From: Ardenticatenales bacterium
GTDB lineage: Bacteria; Chloroflexota; Anaerolineae; Promineifilales; Promineifilaceae
NCBI GenBank assembly: GCA_020634515.1
Contig: JACKBL010000001.1
Span: forward strand, 620,001-684,000
Length of the DNA stretch: 64,000 nt
Direction of reading: 5' to 3'
In this document: piece by piece, positions 1 to 9,407 of the stretch
How positions within the stretch are numbered: position 1 is the first letter of the stretch
How the letters are laid out: each line of letters begins with the position of its first letter
The notes under the pieces: model-generated
What the model saw: only the letters and a program-made list of their open reading frames with translations
Databases searched by the model: none
What the model was told of the DNA's origin: nothing
Position numbers and translations under genes: made by a program

Positions 1-105
1 GATGTTGTCGTTGGGGTCCTTGCTACTCAGGGGAACGTTGAAGTCCACCCGCACCAGCACTGTCTTCCCACTTACGTCAATGTCGGTGATCGTTTTCTTG
101 TTCAT
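1..105 (-). CDS. pgk: Phosphoglycerate kinase, N-terminal fragment (cut by window start)
   Basis: The minus strand reads 35 codons from an ATG at 105 down to the window edge. The peptide contains KTVLVRVDFNVPL, the hallmark N-terminal strand of phosphoglycerate kinase, the cytosolic glycolytic enzyme that transfers phosphate from 1,3-bisphosphoglycerate to ADP. A GAGAGG Shine-Dalgarno sequence lies about 6 nt upstream of the ATG (around 112-117 on the plus strand). The rest of the gene lies outside the window, so nothing can be said about its intactness or operon partners. The motif is very specific, so the family call is firm despite the short length. Confidence 0.88.
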   Translation of the reverse strand, partial: MNKKTITDIDVSGKTVLVRVDFNVPLSSKDPNDNI

Positions 106-716
106 GTTTTCCTCTCAACCGGGGGCATGCGCTGCGCCAGATGTTTGTTTGACAGCCACCGCCCCGGACATATATTTCGGCTACCTTCTTGCGCCAGGAC
201 AAAAGCGCGTTTGTCGTCCAATTATAAAGGAGTTGCCCATAGGCGGCACGCGCCACAATGCGCGAACCCCAAATGGGCTGGCTGAAGCCGCCACTCCCCA
301 AACGCCCATGTCCTGTAGGGAGGAAAATGGCTCTAAAGTACTTGTATGCCGGCATTATCCTCCCCATTTCTTCGATTGACACCCCACCTGAAAAACATAT
401 ACTGATTGACAATCTGGCATTTTATGCCCATTGTAGAATAAAGTCCTATACACTTAATAACCGCCCAAAAATAACTTCACATTTCTTCGGACGGTTACTG
501 ACAAGCTGTCCGCACATTTAATTGCGGACGGCCACTTTAGGAACGGAAATTTTAAAAATAACGAAGTTGTTTCCTGACCGTTCCTTCAAACTGACTTTGC
601 CATTCCATACTTTATTTCATCGTCAGTCTTAAGCCAGATTAGACCCATTTTCGGAGAGCGTTAGTCGGTCAGAAGAAGCCTGTTAGGGTTGCCATTTAAG
701 TGCCTGGGAGGTAGCG
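106..716. other. 611-bp divergent intergenic region between pgk and the RHS gene
   Basis: This region holds the promoters of pgk (leftward) and of the RHS gene (rightward). It contains one TGCCGGCA palindrome near 349-356, a small hairpin with arms GTCCGCA (508-514) and TGCGGAC (523-529), and at about 631-668 a half copy of the dispersed repeat also found at 14660, 19272 and 56889. The stretch 420-620 is more AT-rich than its surroundings. No convincing gene was seen; short open frames here have no recognisable domain or ribosome-binding site. Confidence 0.5.
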
Positions 717-3700
717 ATGTATCGTCGTTGGTTAAGAGCTGTCAGCAGTCTGCAGTTGCTGGCTATGTTGTTGGGCGTTTTTATCCCACTGGTCAATAAT
801 CCCTCGCGTGCGCAAGCACAAACGAATGACGTGGCAGTTTCATCTCCATCCGTGCCGGAGAGGGAGATGCCATCACCTGCGTCGTCGCCTTTCTCTTCTC
901 CCGATCCGCAAACAAGCGCCATTGAGAAGGCGCTGAGTGGCATTGTCGATCCGCAAGGGCTGGTTCCCTTGTCTGCTGGTGCGATGGAGGCTGGTGGGAG
1001 ACCGGATGCCGGCATTTCCTCCCCGCGCCTGCCGGATGAAGGCATCAACCCCACATGGCGGGTGCAGTCATTGTTGGACGCGGCAAACAGCGTCATTCCG
1101 GTTGTTTCCGTGCCCGCGGCTCCCGATCCCCTGGCCGATTTCCCCCGTAACGTAAATCCATCCGCGCAAACGATGCCGGCAGACGCCCTGGAAGCAGACC
1201 ACGCGCCCGCGCCGGACGGACAACAACGCGCGCAGGGGCGTTTCTCCGCCAGCCATGCCGTGCGTGCCGGCAAACCCTTCGCGCCGCCATCTGTATCACC
1301 GTTGGCTGCCCTGGTTGACGCCGCGGTTCCCGCCGACGCAAATGTCCCCGCCACGCAAGAAGTAGGGCAGACCGGGGAAATGCCGGCAGCCGGTCCCTCA
1401 TTGAAATCCGCTGAGACTGTCCAACTACCCCATCCCCACGCTATATCTCCCGACGATTTCCCTACGCCGTCTGCGGCAAACATTGTCAGTGGTACGGTTT
1501 TATTGGTGGAACCCATTAGTGAACCATCTGAATCGCCACCGGACATATTTTTCTCGACAATTATCTCCTATGACCATGCTGGCGATTTTGTTTCTCTATC
1601 TTCGACGTCAGACGGAACAGGCCTTCTATCCACGGATGATGCTTTTTATCTCGAAGTTCAACAACCAAACGGCACTATTCAATACTACTATTATGATTAC
1701 AGTGCAGGTGGACCAGGAATCACCAGCACATTGCCTGTCAATGTTTCTCATCTTTTTGCGCCTGGCATCAATACCATCTACATAGAACTTTGGGATTACT
1801 ACGTGCCCCATCGCGGCACGTCGGGCTATTACCTGGTCAGCGGCGGCTCGTGCGACGACGTGACGCCGCCCATCATCGGCCCCGTTACCCTGGAACAGAC
1901 AGGGCGCCTGTTAGAATTGGGCGGAAACAGTGGTTACGCCGTCGTCAGCGCCCTGGTTACCGACGAGAGCGGCGTGGCCCTCACCCTTGATTTCAATGGG
2001 CAAACTTATCCCATGTACGACTATGGTGGAGGGTATTACGTGGCCGCGGTCCCCTACCCGGTTGGCCAGACGAACGCCTACACCATTAGCGCCGTGGATG
2101 GGTGCAACAACAGCGCCACTTTCCCCACATTTACCGCCTATGGCAGCGAAACGGAAGACCTCGGCTACTGGCCGTGCCGCAAAGGGTGCAACGACATGGG
2201 ATACCAGCGCGCCTCCAGCGACCCGGTGAACACCGCTAACGGCAATTTCTATTATCAGACCAATGACTTGAGCGTGATGGGGGTTGGCAATACCGATCTG
2301 GTCGTGGCGCGCACGTATAATGCCCGGTCCTTGCTGTGGAATGGCGCGACGGAAATGCAGTACGTTGCCGATGGTAACGGGGGGTATGTCGAGGAGCCGG
2401 CTTCCCAACCGCCGCAGCCGTTTGGCCCCGGCTGGACCTTCCCCTTTGCCGCTTACCTGCAAGAAATAGACGCGGCCCCTTTCTATCAAGGGGCGCAAAT
2501 CCAATACGCGGACGGGCACACCGCCAGTTTTACCTGGCAAGACGACCATTTCGTGGCCGATTCCCCCTCGAATTTTGACACGTTGACAAAAGAGGGGGAT
2601 GCGTTTGTCTTGCGCCACAAATACACACTGGAAGTCGAACGCTTTGACGCCCAGGGGCGCCTGATTGCGCGCGTGGATCGCAACGGCAACCAGATTACTT
2701 TGCAATACAACGGGGATCTGCTGACTCGTGTGGAAAATGACAGCGGTCGCTGGCTCACGTTCACCTATGACGACCAGGATCGCGTCATTCAAATTGATGC
2801 CCCGGAAAACAAAAGCATCAGCTACGGGTACACGAACGACCTGTTGACCAGTTTCACGGATGCCCGCGGCGAAACGACGACGTATGGCTATGATGACGAC
2901 CAACGCCTGACCCAGATGGTGACGCCCAAGGGGCATACTTCCCTGGAGCAGACCTATGATGATGAGTATCGTGTGGAATGGCAGCGCATTGGCCGCGCGG
3001 AAATCAACACCTTTGCTTACAGTGATGATGGGCTGACAACGACGATCACCGATAGTTACGGCAACGAGACGACCTATCGTTACAATGATCTGGGGCAAAA
3101 TGTGGAAATTATCGACGCCCGCGGTTTTGCGGAGTCGTTTGGTTATGACGCGGACTATAACCGCACTTACTACCAGGACCGGGAGGGACGGGAATGGTCG
3201 TATACGTATGATGATCGTGGGAACCGGCTGACGGAGGATGGCCCGTTGTCCTGGCATCAGGCGTGGGATTATAACGACCTGAACCGCGTGACGCGCGCCC
3301 AGGATGCGTTAGGACGGGACACGCATTATGCGTATGACGCGCAAGGGAATCTGGTTCGCATTGAGCGCCCAGGGGGGACGTTTTCCACAATCGTTTACGA
3401 TGGTCGTGGATTGCCGGTGGATGTGCATGATTATGCCGGCACGCACACCCACAACCAGTACGATCCCAACACCGGTGACCTGCTCGCCACCACCGATGGC
3501 GCCGGCTACACCACCCATTACGCCTACGACGCCCTGGGGCGGCTCACGGAAACGGAATACCCCACCGGCGCCACCTGGAGCTACGCCTATGATGGCGGCG
3601 ACAACATCACCGACATCGACGGTCCCATTGGCTACCACCTGCACTATGATTTTGACGCCAACAATAATTTGGCGCGGGAAGTTGACGCCAACGGCGGCGA

Positions 3701-6700
3701 AATCACCTACCAGTATGACGCCTCGGAAATGCTGGCCCAGCGGACGAACCCGTTAGGATTCGCCACAACGTTCGCCTACGACGACATGAATAACCTGGTT
3801 CGCCAGGAAGACGCGGCCGGTTACGTCTGGACGTATGAGTACGACGCGGTCTACAACCAGATCGCCGTCCATGCGCCCGAAGACACGCACACCTTCTACA
3901 CCTACGATGGCGCGCGCCGCGTAGTGGACCAAATCTGGTGCAACAGCCCCGTGGTTGACGATGCCTGCGCCACCAGCCGCGTCACCCATTACGAATACGA
4001 TGCGTTGGACCGCCTGGTGCGCCGGATTGACAACGCTGTGCCGGGCGCGCCCCCGGATGCGGAAACCAACGTGACCACGTCGTATGCGTATGATCTTGCC
4101 GGCAATCTGCTTTCCACCACCGATCCCAACCTCCATCAGACTCACTACCAGTACGATCCGCACCTGGATTGGCTGGTGCGTGTGGAAGACGCCGCGGCTC
4201 AGGTCACAGATTATGATTACGACCCCATGGGCAACCCGATCTTCATGCAGGATGCCGCCGGGCGCACCTGGACCTACGTCTACGATGGCGTCTACAATCT
4301 CATTGAGACACATGCGCCGGAAGACACGCACACCTTTTACCAATACGATGGCAACCGCAACCTGACGGACATCAGCCGCTGCAACAGCCCGCTGGCAGGC
4401 AACACCTGCCCCCAGAATCAAGTCACCCATTTTGAGTACGATTTGCTGGATAGAAATGTCAAGCGGATTGAAAACCACATTCCCGGCGCGGAGGAGACGG
4501 CAGATACGAATGTGACGACGCTGTATGGGTATGATAATGCCGGCAATCTCCTCACCCTCACCGACGCCAACCACAACCAGACACACTACCAATACGACCC
4601 CGCTCACCGCCTGGTGCGGCAGGAAGACGCCGCACAACAAGTCACCCAATACGCCTACGATGGCGTAGACAACCTCGTCACCCTCACCAACCCCCGCGCC
4701 TACACCACCACCTTCACCTACGACGGCCTGGCGCGGCTGGAAACCCGTACCGACGCCCTCAGCCACACCTGGACCTACGCCTACGACCGGCACAGCAACC
4801 TGGTGGACGAAACCGACCCCCTGGGCGTCGTCACGCATTACGACTATGATGGCATGGATCGCGTCAACCGCCAGATTCAGAACGCTGTTTCCGGCGGCGA
4901 CAACCTGTCCGACCAGAATGTCACCACCCGTTTTGCTTACGATGCTGCCGGCAATCTCCGTATCATCCATGACCCACGTGGAGCCTACGTCACCGAATAT
5001 CAATATGATCCCGTCAACCGCCGCATCCGCACCATTGACAACGAAGGGGGCGAAACGGAATACCAGTACGACCCCGTCAGCAATCTCCGCTTCCTCATCG
5101 ACGCCAACGATCACGCCATCGAATTCGTTTACGACGGCCTGGACCGGCAAACCGAGGTCATCAACCCCGAAGGCCACAGCGTCCTCAGCGAATACGACCG
5201 CCTGGACAACCTGCTCACGCTGACCGACGCGCGCGGTAGCCAGACCCATTTCGTTTACGACGGCATGAACCGCGTCGCGCTGCAAACGGACGCCCTCGGC
5301 GGTCAGTGGCAATACAGCTACGATGCCATGGGCAATCTGCTGCAAGAAGTAGACGCCAACGGCCACGCCAACGACAGCTACACCTACGATGACGTGTACC
5401 GTGTTCGCACCGTCACCGACGCCGAAGGGTATGTGGACGTCTACAGCTATGATGCCAACAGCAACCAGATCGCCTGGACCGATGGCAATCTGCACACCAC
5501 CACCTACGAGTATGACCCGGTAGATCGCCTCATCGCCACCACAAACGCGGAGCAAGAAAACACAACCTACCAGTATGATCCCCTGGGCAACCAGACCTAC
5601 TTGATCGAAGCGGATGGCGTCGTCACGCGCTACGACTATGACCCCCTGTATCGCCTGATCACCGTTAACCAGAATGACCGTCCCGGCGAACCGGAAAGCG
5701 CCGACGTCAACGTAGACACCCACTACAGCTACGACGAAGTGGGCAACCTGCTCGCGATCCTGGATGCCAATCTGCATCAAACCGCCTTCAGCTACGATGG
5801 CCTGAACCGGATGGTGCAAGAAGTGGATGCCGAAGGCCACACCTGGCAGTATGGCTACGACCCCGTCGGCAACCGCGTCTGGCGCATAGACGCCAACGGC
5901 GACCGCACCGACTATGCCTACTACCCCGATAACCAGTTACAGCATGTTGCCTACGAGTTGGATGGCACTACCGTAGACTACACCTACGACGCCAACAACA
6001 ACCGCACCAGCATGACCGACCACCTGGGCGTGACCGCCTGGACCTACGACCCCCTGAACCGGGTGACGGACGTCACCGACGCCTTCGGTCGCCACCTGGG
6101 GTATGGCTACGACGCCGTGGGCAACCGCACCAGCCTCACGTACCACGATGGGCGTACCGTAGACTACGCCTACTACGACAACGACTGGCTCCACACCGTC
6201 ACCGACCCCGAAGGCCACCTCACCGGCTACGACCGGGATGGCGTGGGGCTGATGGTCTTAACCACCAATCCCAACGACACCATCACCACCGCCGGCTATG
6301 ACCGCGCCAACCGCCTGCTAACGCTCGTCAATCGCCAGATCGTGGGCGCGCAAGAGACAAACAGCGCCTTCTCCTACACCTACAATGAAATCGGCCACCG
6401 CACGCAAATGGTCGCCGAATACGGCTGGCGCAACCCCGCCGTCGTCGTCAGCCAGTACACCTACGATGGCCTGCGCCGCCTCATTCGTGACGCGGACAGC
6501 GAAGGCGTCTGGACCGATTACGTCTACGACCGGGTGGGCAACCGACTGCTGCTGCACACAAACGACGACAGCGAAACGCCGCGCCCGTTCGATGAACAGA
6601 CGCTGGTGTACACCTACAGCGACACCAACCGCCTGCTGACGGTCACGGGCAACACGCACCCCCGCCTGCCTGGCAGCAAGCGGGAGGACAACGTGGCGCA

Positions 6701-8396
6701 GGCGATCTACGCCTTCCGTTACGACGTGCAAGCCCAGGATGGGGTCCACATCAACTCCCTGGCGGCGCAGTTTCTGGTCGCGGAAGCGGAAGCCTTGCTC
6801 GCCGCCCTGGAAGACCACCCCGTTCCGGACGAGCCGGAAGTGGCCGCGGCCATTGAGTCGCTGCGGCTGCGCGTGCGCCAGGCGCGCGGAAGCGGCCTGA
6901 TCAACAGCCAGGGCGTGGTTCGCCAACTGCTGCTGAAACTGGAACTGGCGGACAAGGGCAACAACGGCGCCAGCGGCGACATACAGACCCAGACATTCAG
7001 CTACGACGCCAACGGCAGCCGCACCAACACCGAATATCCCGGCCCGCAAGGCCCGCGCGTCCAGGGCACGGACTACGCCTACGACCCGGAAAACCGCCTG
7101 CTGGAAGCCCAGGATTACCAGATGAACGTCCAGGGCAACCGCGTGGACCGCGGCGTGACCACATTAGAGTATGATGGTTGGGGGCGGCGGCTCTCCAAGA
7201 CGTATGACGCGAACGAAGGGGGCGGCGGCGCCAAGCGCGTGGAGTACGTCTTTGACGGCTGGGACCCGGTTGCCGAATACAACCAATGGAACCCACAGTA
7301 TGAAAACTTCTACCGCAGCGACCTGAACCGCATCGTCACCCTGCACCACTTCCCCAGCGGCACGGAAGGGCAGATGTACTGGTACCACTACGACGGCCTG
7401 GGCAGCGTCAGCGGCCTCACCAAACAGCAAGGCCAATCCAGCCACAACTACCGCTACCACCCCTTCGGCCAGATCGAAACACCCCCCGGCAACTTCACCG
7501 ACCCCCACAACCACTACACCTTCACCGGCCAGGAGTGGGACGAAAACATGGGCCTCTACGAGTTCTACGCCCGCAAATACGACCCAGTAACTGGAATTTG
7601 GCTAACTCAAGATACTTATCGCGGATTACGAAAAACACCTGCAAGTCTCCATCATTATCAATATACTTTAGATTCACCCACCAACTATATTGATCTAGAT
7701 GGTAGAGTGGCTGTCCCTGTCATATTAGGAGTGATGGCTCTTGGCGGAACTCTTTCAACGGGTGCTAGATATGTTGGAGATGTGGTTGATAATTATCTAG
7801 ATGGAGGAAGAGGAGTTGACATGTTCAAACCCAGATCATCTTCTGGAGAGTATGCTGCTAGCTTTATTGGGGGTATGATACCGGTTCCTGGGGTGTCTGG
7901 TGCTGTTGAATCGTGGTTGGAAGACGCTTGGTCTAGTGCCCCTGTCTGTGGTGTTAAAATCGTGAGGGATGGCATATACGATTTGGCACTTGTTCAAGTT
8001 GGAGATGAAGTTATAGATGTCTTGTTTCCTAAGAAAGTAAGAGGACGCATAGCGGATAGCTTGTGGGTAACTAAGGAGGGCGCACTAAGTAAAAGAGGCC
8101 AACGAGAGTTGACAGAAATGACTTTACAGGAAGGGATAGGAGTAATGGCCGATGTAGTCACTGAGATTACTGGAAGGACTATTACAGAAACAGATGTTGT
8201 TGAATATTTATTTGGAAATCCATGCAAATTATCGGAACAACATTATGGAGGTTCACTGCAATGCATAGATAATGGGGAAAACTCATCCTCTTATCAATCA
8301 ATACAGTCAACTTGTAATCCTGCATACCAATCTTGCTTGCCACCTGCGTGCAATCCTATGTATCAATCTTGCATGTTGTCCACAAGTGAACTCTAG
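717..8396 (+). CDS. Secreted RHS/YD-repeat protein with variable, AT-rich C-terminal tip
   Basis: A 2,559-residue protein. The start is supported by GGGAGG at 706-711, 5 nt before the ATG. Residues 1-35 look like a Sec signal peptide (hydrophobic core LLAMLLGVFIPLV, then AQAQ). A Pro/Ala/Ser-rich stretch follows to about 250, then an Ig-like region; a DUF6531-like segment (DPVNTANGNFYY, near residue 502) precedes dozens of YD repeats of the type YxYDxxGN to about residue 2110. The RHS-associated core (FTGQEWDENMGLYEFYARKYDP) begins near 2268. After about residue 2291 the coding DNA turns AT-rich (7590-8396), the usual signature of an exchanged polymorphic-toxin tip. The tip shows no family I recognise; it ends with two Cys-rich CNPxYQSC repeats. 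RHS proteins form hollow shells around a C-terminal effector, so a contact-dependent or secreted toxin role is plausible but not shown. No obvious immunity gene follows on the same strand. Confidence 0.9.
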   Translation: MYRRWLRAVSSLQLLAMLLGVFIPLVNNPSRAQAQTNDVAVSSPSVPEREMPSPASSPFSSPDPQTSAIEKALSGIVDPQGLVPLSAGAMEAGGRPDAGISSPRLPDEGINPTWRVQSLLDAANSVIPVVSVPAAPDPLADFPRNVNPSAQTMPADALEADHAPAPDGQQRAQGRFSASHAVRAGKPFAPPSVSPLAALVDAAVPADANVPATQEVGQTGEMPAAGPSLKSAETVQLPHPHAISPDDFPTPSAANIVSGTVLLVEPISEPSESPPDIFFSTIISYDHAGDFVSLSSTSDGTGLLSTDDAFYLEVQQPNGTIQYYYYDYSAGGPGITSTLPVNVSHLFAPGINTIYIELWDYYVPHRGTSGYYLVSGGSCDDVTPPIIGPVTLEQTGRLLELGGNSGYAVVSALVTDESGVALTLDFNGQTYPMYDYGGGYYVAAVPYPVGQTNAYTISAVDGCNNSATFPTFTAYGSETEDLGYWPCRKGCNDMGYQRASSDPVNTANGNFYYQTNDLSVMGVGNTDLVVARTYNARSLLWNGATEMQYVADGNGGYVEEPASQPPQPFGPGWTFPFAAYLQEIDAAPFYQGAQIQYADGHTASFTWQDDHFVADSPSNFDTLTKEGDAFVLRHKYTLEVERFDAQGRLIARVDRNGNQITLQYNGDLLTRVENDSGRWLTFTYDDQDRVIQIDAPENKSISYGYTNDLLTSFTDARGETTTYGYDDDQRLTQMVTPKGHTSLEQTYDDEYRVEWQRIGRAEINTFAYSDDGLTTTITDSYGNETTYRYNDLGQNVEIIDARGFAESFGYDADYNRTYYQDREGREWSYTYDDRGNRLTEDGPLSWHQAWDYNDLNRVTRAQDALGRDTHYAYDAQGNLVRIERPGGTFSTIVYDGRGLPVDVHDYAGTHTHNQYDPNTGDLLATTDGAGYTTHYAYDALGRLTETEYPTGATWSYAYDGGDNITDIDGPIGYHLHYDFDANNNLAREVDANGGEITYQYDASEMLAQRTNPLGFATTFAYDDMNNLVRQEDAAGYVWTYEYDAVYNQIAVHAPEDTHTFYTYDGARRVVDQIWCNSPVVDDACATSRVTHYEYDALDRLVRRIDNAVPGAPPDAETNVTTSYAYDLAGNLLSTTDPNLHQTHYQYDPHLDWLVRVEDAAAQVTDYDYDPMGNPIFMQDAAGRTWTYVYDGVYNLIETHAPEDTHTFYQYDGNRNLTDISRCNSPLAGNTCPQNQVTHFEYDLLDRNVKRIENHIPGAEETADTNVTTLYGYDNAGNLLTLTDANHNQTHYQYDPAHRLVRQEDAAQQVTQYAYDGVDNLVTLTNPRAYTTTFTYDGLARLETRTDALSHTWTYAYDRHSNLVDETDPLGVVTHYDYDGMDRVNRQIQNAVSGGDNLSDQNVTTRFAYDAAGNLRIIHDPRGAYVTEYQYDPVNRRIRTIDNEGGETEYQYDPVSNLRFLIDANDHAIEFVYDGLDRQTEVINPEGHSVLSEYDRLDNLLTLTDARGSQTHFVYDGMNRVALQTDALGGQWQYSYDAMGNLLQEVDANGHANDSYTYDDVYRVRTVTDAEGYVDVYSYDANSNQIAWTDGNLHTTTYEYDPVDRLIATTNAEQENTTYQYDPLGNQTYLIEADGVVTRYDYDPLYRLITVNQNDRPGEPESADVNVDTHYSYDEVGNLLAILDANLHQTAFSYDGLNRMVQEVDAEGHTWQYGYDPVGNRVWRIDANGDRTDYAYYPDNQLQHVAYELDGTTVDYTYDANNNRTSMTDHLGVTAWTYDPLNRVTDVTDAFGRHLGYGYDAVGNRTSLTYHDGRTVDYAYYDNDWLHTVTDPEGHLTGYDRDGVGLMVLTTNPNDTITTAGYDRANRLLTLVNRQIVGAQETNSAFSYTYNEIGHRTQMVAEYGWRNPAVVVSQYTYDGLRRLIRDADSEGVWTDYVYDRVGNRLLLHTNDDSETPRPFDEQTLVYTYSDTNRLLTVTGNTHPRLPGSKREDNVAQAIYAFRYDVQAQDGVHINSLAAQFLVAEAEALLAALEDHPVPDEPEVAAAIESLRLRVRQARGSGLINSQGVVRQLLLKLELADKGNNGASGDIQTQTFSYDANGSRTNTEYPGPQGPRVQGTDYAYDPENRLLEAQDYQMNVQGNRVDRGVTTLEYDGWGRRLSKTYDANEGGGGAKRVEYVFDGWDPVAEYNQWNPQYENFYRSDLNRIVTLHHFPSGTEGQMYWYHYDGLGSVSGLTKQQGQSSHNYRYHPFGQIETPPGNFTDPHNHYTFTGQEWDENMGLYEFYARKYDPVTGIWLTQDTYRGLRKTPASLHHYQYTLDSPTNYIDLDGRVAVPVILGVMALGGTLSTGARYVGDVVDNYLDGGRGVDMFKPRSSSGEYAASFIGGMIPVPGVSGAVESWLEDAWSSAPVCGVKIVRDGIYDLALVQVGDEVIDVLFPKKVRGRIADSLWVTKEGALSKRGQRELTEMTLQEGIGVMADVVTEITGRTITETDVVEYLFGNPCKLSEQHYGGSLQCIDNGENSSSYQSIQSTCNPAYQSCLPPACNPMYQSCMLSTSEL

Positions 8397-8455
8397 TCAC
8401 AAAATTCAAAACCCTGATGGACTGCCAAATCTTTTTGAGGTCTTAAGAAGCTCCA
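7590..8455. other. AT-rich island covering the RHS C-terminal tip
   Basis: Base composition changes abruptly just after the codons for ARKYDPVTG: upstream DNA is GC-rich with C/G-ending codons, while from about 7590 codons end mostly in A/T. The shift persists through the stop codon at 8396 and about 50 bp beyond, ending where a glycosyltransferase-like fragment begins (8443). This marks a probable horizontally acquired tip. The boundaries are estimated by eye. Confidence 0.65.
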
Positions 8456-8534
8456 TAGTGCCGTAGTTTCAGGCGGTAAAAGGGGATGGTTGCCGCAAAT
8501 TGACAGTGGGGGTCGAGCCACGCTTTGCTGGCGG
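8443..8534 (-). pseudogene. Broken copy of the 3' end of a GT-C glycosyltransferase
   Basis: The minus-strand translation of this stretch (AWLDPHCQFAATIPFYRLKL, then RHYGAS and a stop) matches the C-terminus of the intact neighbour at 9408-10799 (AWLDAHWQLVESIPFYRLEL, then RHYRPPP). The DNA matches too: compare 8448-8534 with 9420-9505. Only about 28 codons are present and homology stops exactly at a palindrome (8535-8567), so this is a remnant, not a gene. It shows that a duplication, insertion or gene replacement took place here. Confidence 0.72.
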
Positions 8535-8567
8535 AGAATACAAAAGTCTGGGAGACTTTTGTATTCT
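8535..8567. repeat. Perfect 15-bp-arm palindrome, copy 1
   Basis: Arms AGAATACAAAAGTCT (8535-8549) and AGACTTTTGTATTCT (8553-8567) are perfect reverse complements around a GGG loop. An identical copy, with a few extra identical flanking bases (GG before, GGGCG after), sits at 9351-9383. It lies 17 nt past the stop of the minus-strand DUF4926 gene. It could act as a transcription-ending hairpin but has no T-run, so a mobile or REP-like palindrome is equally possible. Confidence 0.85.
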
Positions 8568-8584
8568 GGGCGGCTACGGGCGGC

Positions 8585-8926
8585 TCAAACCGGGTGCGTT
8601 TGGGGGAGGCCCTGGGTGCGCCAGGAGAGGTAATGGGCGAAGTTGAGTATTTGCGTGCCGGCATTTTCCGGCAGCCTATCCACTAATTGCGCCACCTGAT
8701 CGGCCACGGAAACAGATTCTTCACCCTCGGCGCGCCAGATGACCAGGAAGTGTTGCCGATTGAGCCGTACCAGGGTAACAGTTTCCCCCCATTCGTCCAC
8801 GAACTCAATCTCAAATTCTTCTTCGTCGTATTGATGTACAATGGTTCCCTGAGAACCTGCCGGCAAATTTGCTCCCAGCACCGGCTGAAGCATTTCCACG
8901 ACGTCGTATTGAGCAGGTTTGATCAT
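8585..8926 (-). CDS. DUF4926-family protein (small partner of DUF6883)
   Basis: A protein of 113 residues. The start at 8926 is preferred because its ATG overlaps the stop of the upstream DUF6883 gene (ATGA, 4 nt). Residues about 4-50 (YDVVEMLQPVLGANLPAGSQ, then GTIVHQYDEEEFEIEF) match the DUF4926 pattern YDVVxLLxxxxxxxLPxGxxGTIVxxY. Beyond this the protein has an extra tail with VDRLPENAGTQILNFAHYLS, resembling the helical segment of DUF2281-type antitoxin-like proteins. DUF4926 genes are commonly found next to DUF6883 genes; the biochemical role is unknown and a toxin-antitoxin or immunity role is only a guess. The pair is bracketed by two identical palindromes. Confidence 0.72.
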   Translation of the reverse strand: MIKPAQYDVVEMLQPVLGANLPAGSQGTIVHQYDEEEFEIEFVDEWGETVTLVRLNRQHFLVIWRAEGEESVSVADQVAQLVDRLPENAGTQILNFAHYLSWRTQGLPQTHPV

Positions 8927-9276
8927 TTCTCGCGCTCTCTTAACACAAACAATGTTGTCAAATGTGCCGTCTGACTGTTGTTGGCAATGAACCATCCCGT
9001 GCGCACCATAGCTGTCTGCCCAGACAGTCCCATTATGAAAAGATCGACGCGCAAATGCCGTCCCAATTCGTCAATTCGTAACAGCACGGCATCAGCATCT
9101 TGCGCTTTCTGCTTGACTTGATGTAGTAGATGCTCGTGATTGGCGACCGTATAACCCAACACCGATTGAAAGACGCGCGCCTTGTGCTTGCCTTTTGGAT
9201 GCCGCAAATTCAACGCATAGGCAGTTAATTTTGCGGGATCAATGACGATGAATTCAGCATAGTCCCGTAGTTCCAC
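8923..9276 (-). CDS. DUF6883-family protein
   Basis: A protein of 117 residues starting with GTG at 9276; a clear Shine-Dalgarno is not seen, so the start is moderately certain. The N-terminus carries IDPAKLTAYALNLRHPKGKH, then KARVFQSVLGY, the typical DUF6883 signature (start helix, HPxGxxKARxF), and the C-terminus has TAMVRTGWFIANNS (VRTxWFI motif). DUF6883 proteins are about 100-120 residues, so it is full length. It is translationally coupled to the DUF4926 gene by a 4-nt overlap. Function is not known for the family; conserved pairing suggests the two proteins work together, possibly as a toxin-antitoxin-like unit (inference). Confidence 0.75.
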   Translation of the reverse strand: MELRDYAEFIVIDPAKLTAYALNLRHPKGKHKARVFQSVLGYTVANHEHLLHQVKQKAQDADAVLLRIDELGRHLRVDLFIMGLSGQTAMVRTGWFIANNSQTAHLTTLFVLREREK

Positions 9277-9350
9277 ATGTGTATTCTAGCCAGAACGCAA
9301 ACGAATGTCGAGATACGTCCGGTTGGTAACGGCTTAGCGTTCGCCGGAGG

Positions 9351-9383
9351 AGAATACAAAAGTCTGGGAGACTTTTGTATTCT
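9351..9383. repeat. Perfect 15-bp-arm palindrome, copy 2
   Basis: Identical in sequence and orientation to the palindrome at 8535-8567 (arms AGAATACAAAAGTCT and AGACTTTTGTATTCT, GGG loop). It lies 24 nt past the stop of the glycosyltransferase gene at 9408. The two copies bracket the DUF6883/DUF4926 pair, a segment of about 0.85 kb. Confidence 0.85.
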
Positions 9384-9407
9384 GGGCGACCGGCAATGGT
9401 CTCAAGG

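Noticed and set aside
2..521. Plus-strand open frames at the left edge (2-379 and 258-521)
   Set aside because: The first is antisense to the start of pgk, the second has no domain, signal or ribosome-binding site; both look like chance frames.
1911..5840. Long minus-strand open frames opposite the RHS gene (1911-3257 and 3753-5840)
   Set aside because: They mirror the repetitive YD codons, have no ribosome-binding site or recognisable domain, and translate to Val/Gly/Ile-rich repetitive sequence.
8535..9383. Insertion sequence with transposase
   Set aside because: The enclosed genes are DUF6883 and DUF4926, not transposases, and no target duplication could be assigned.
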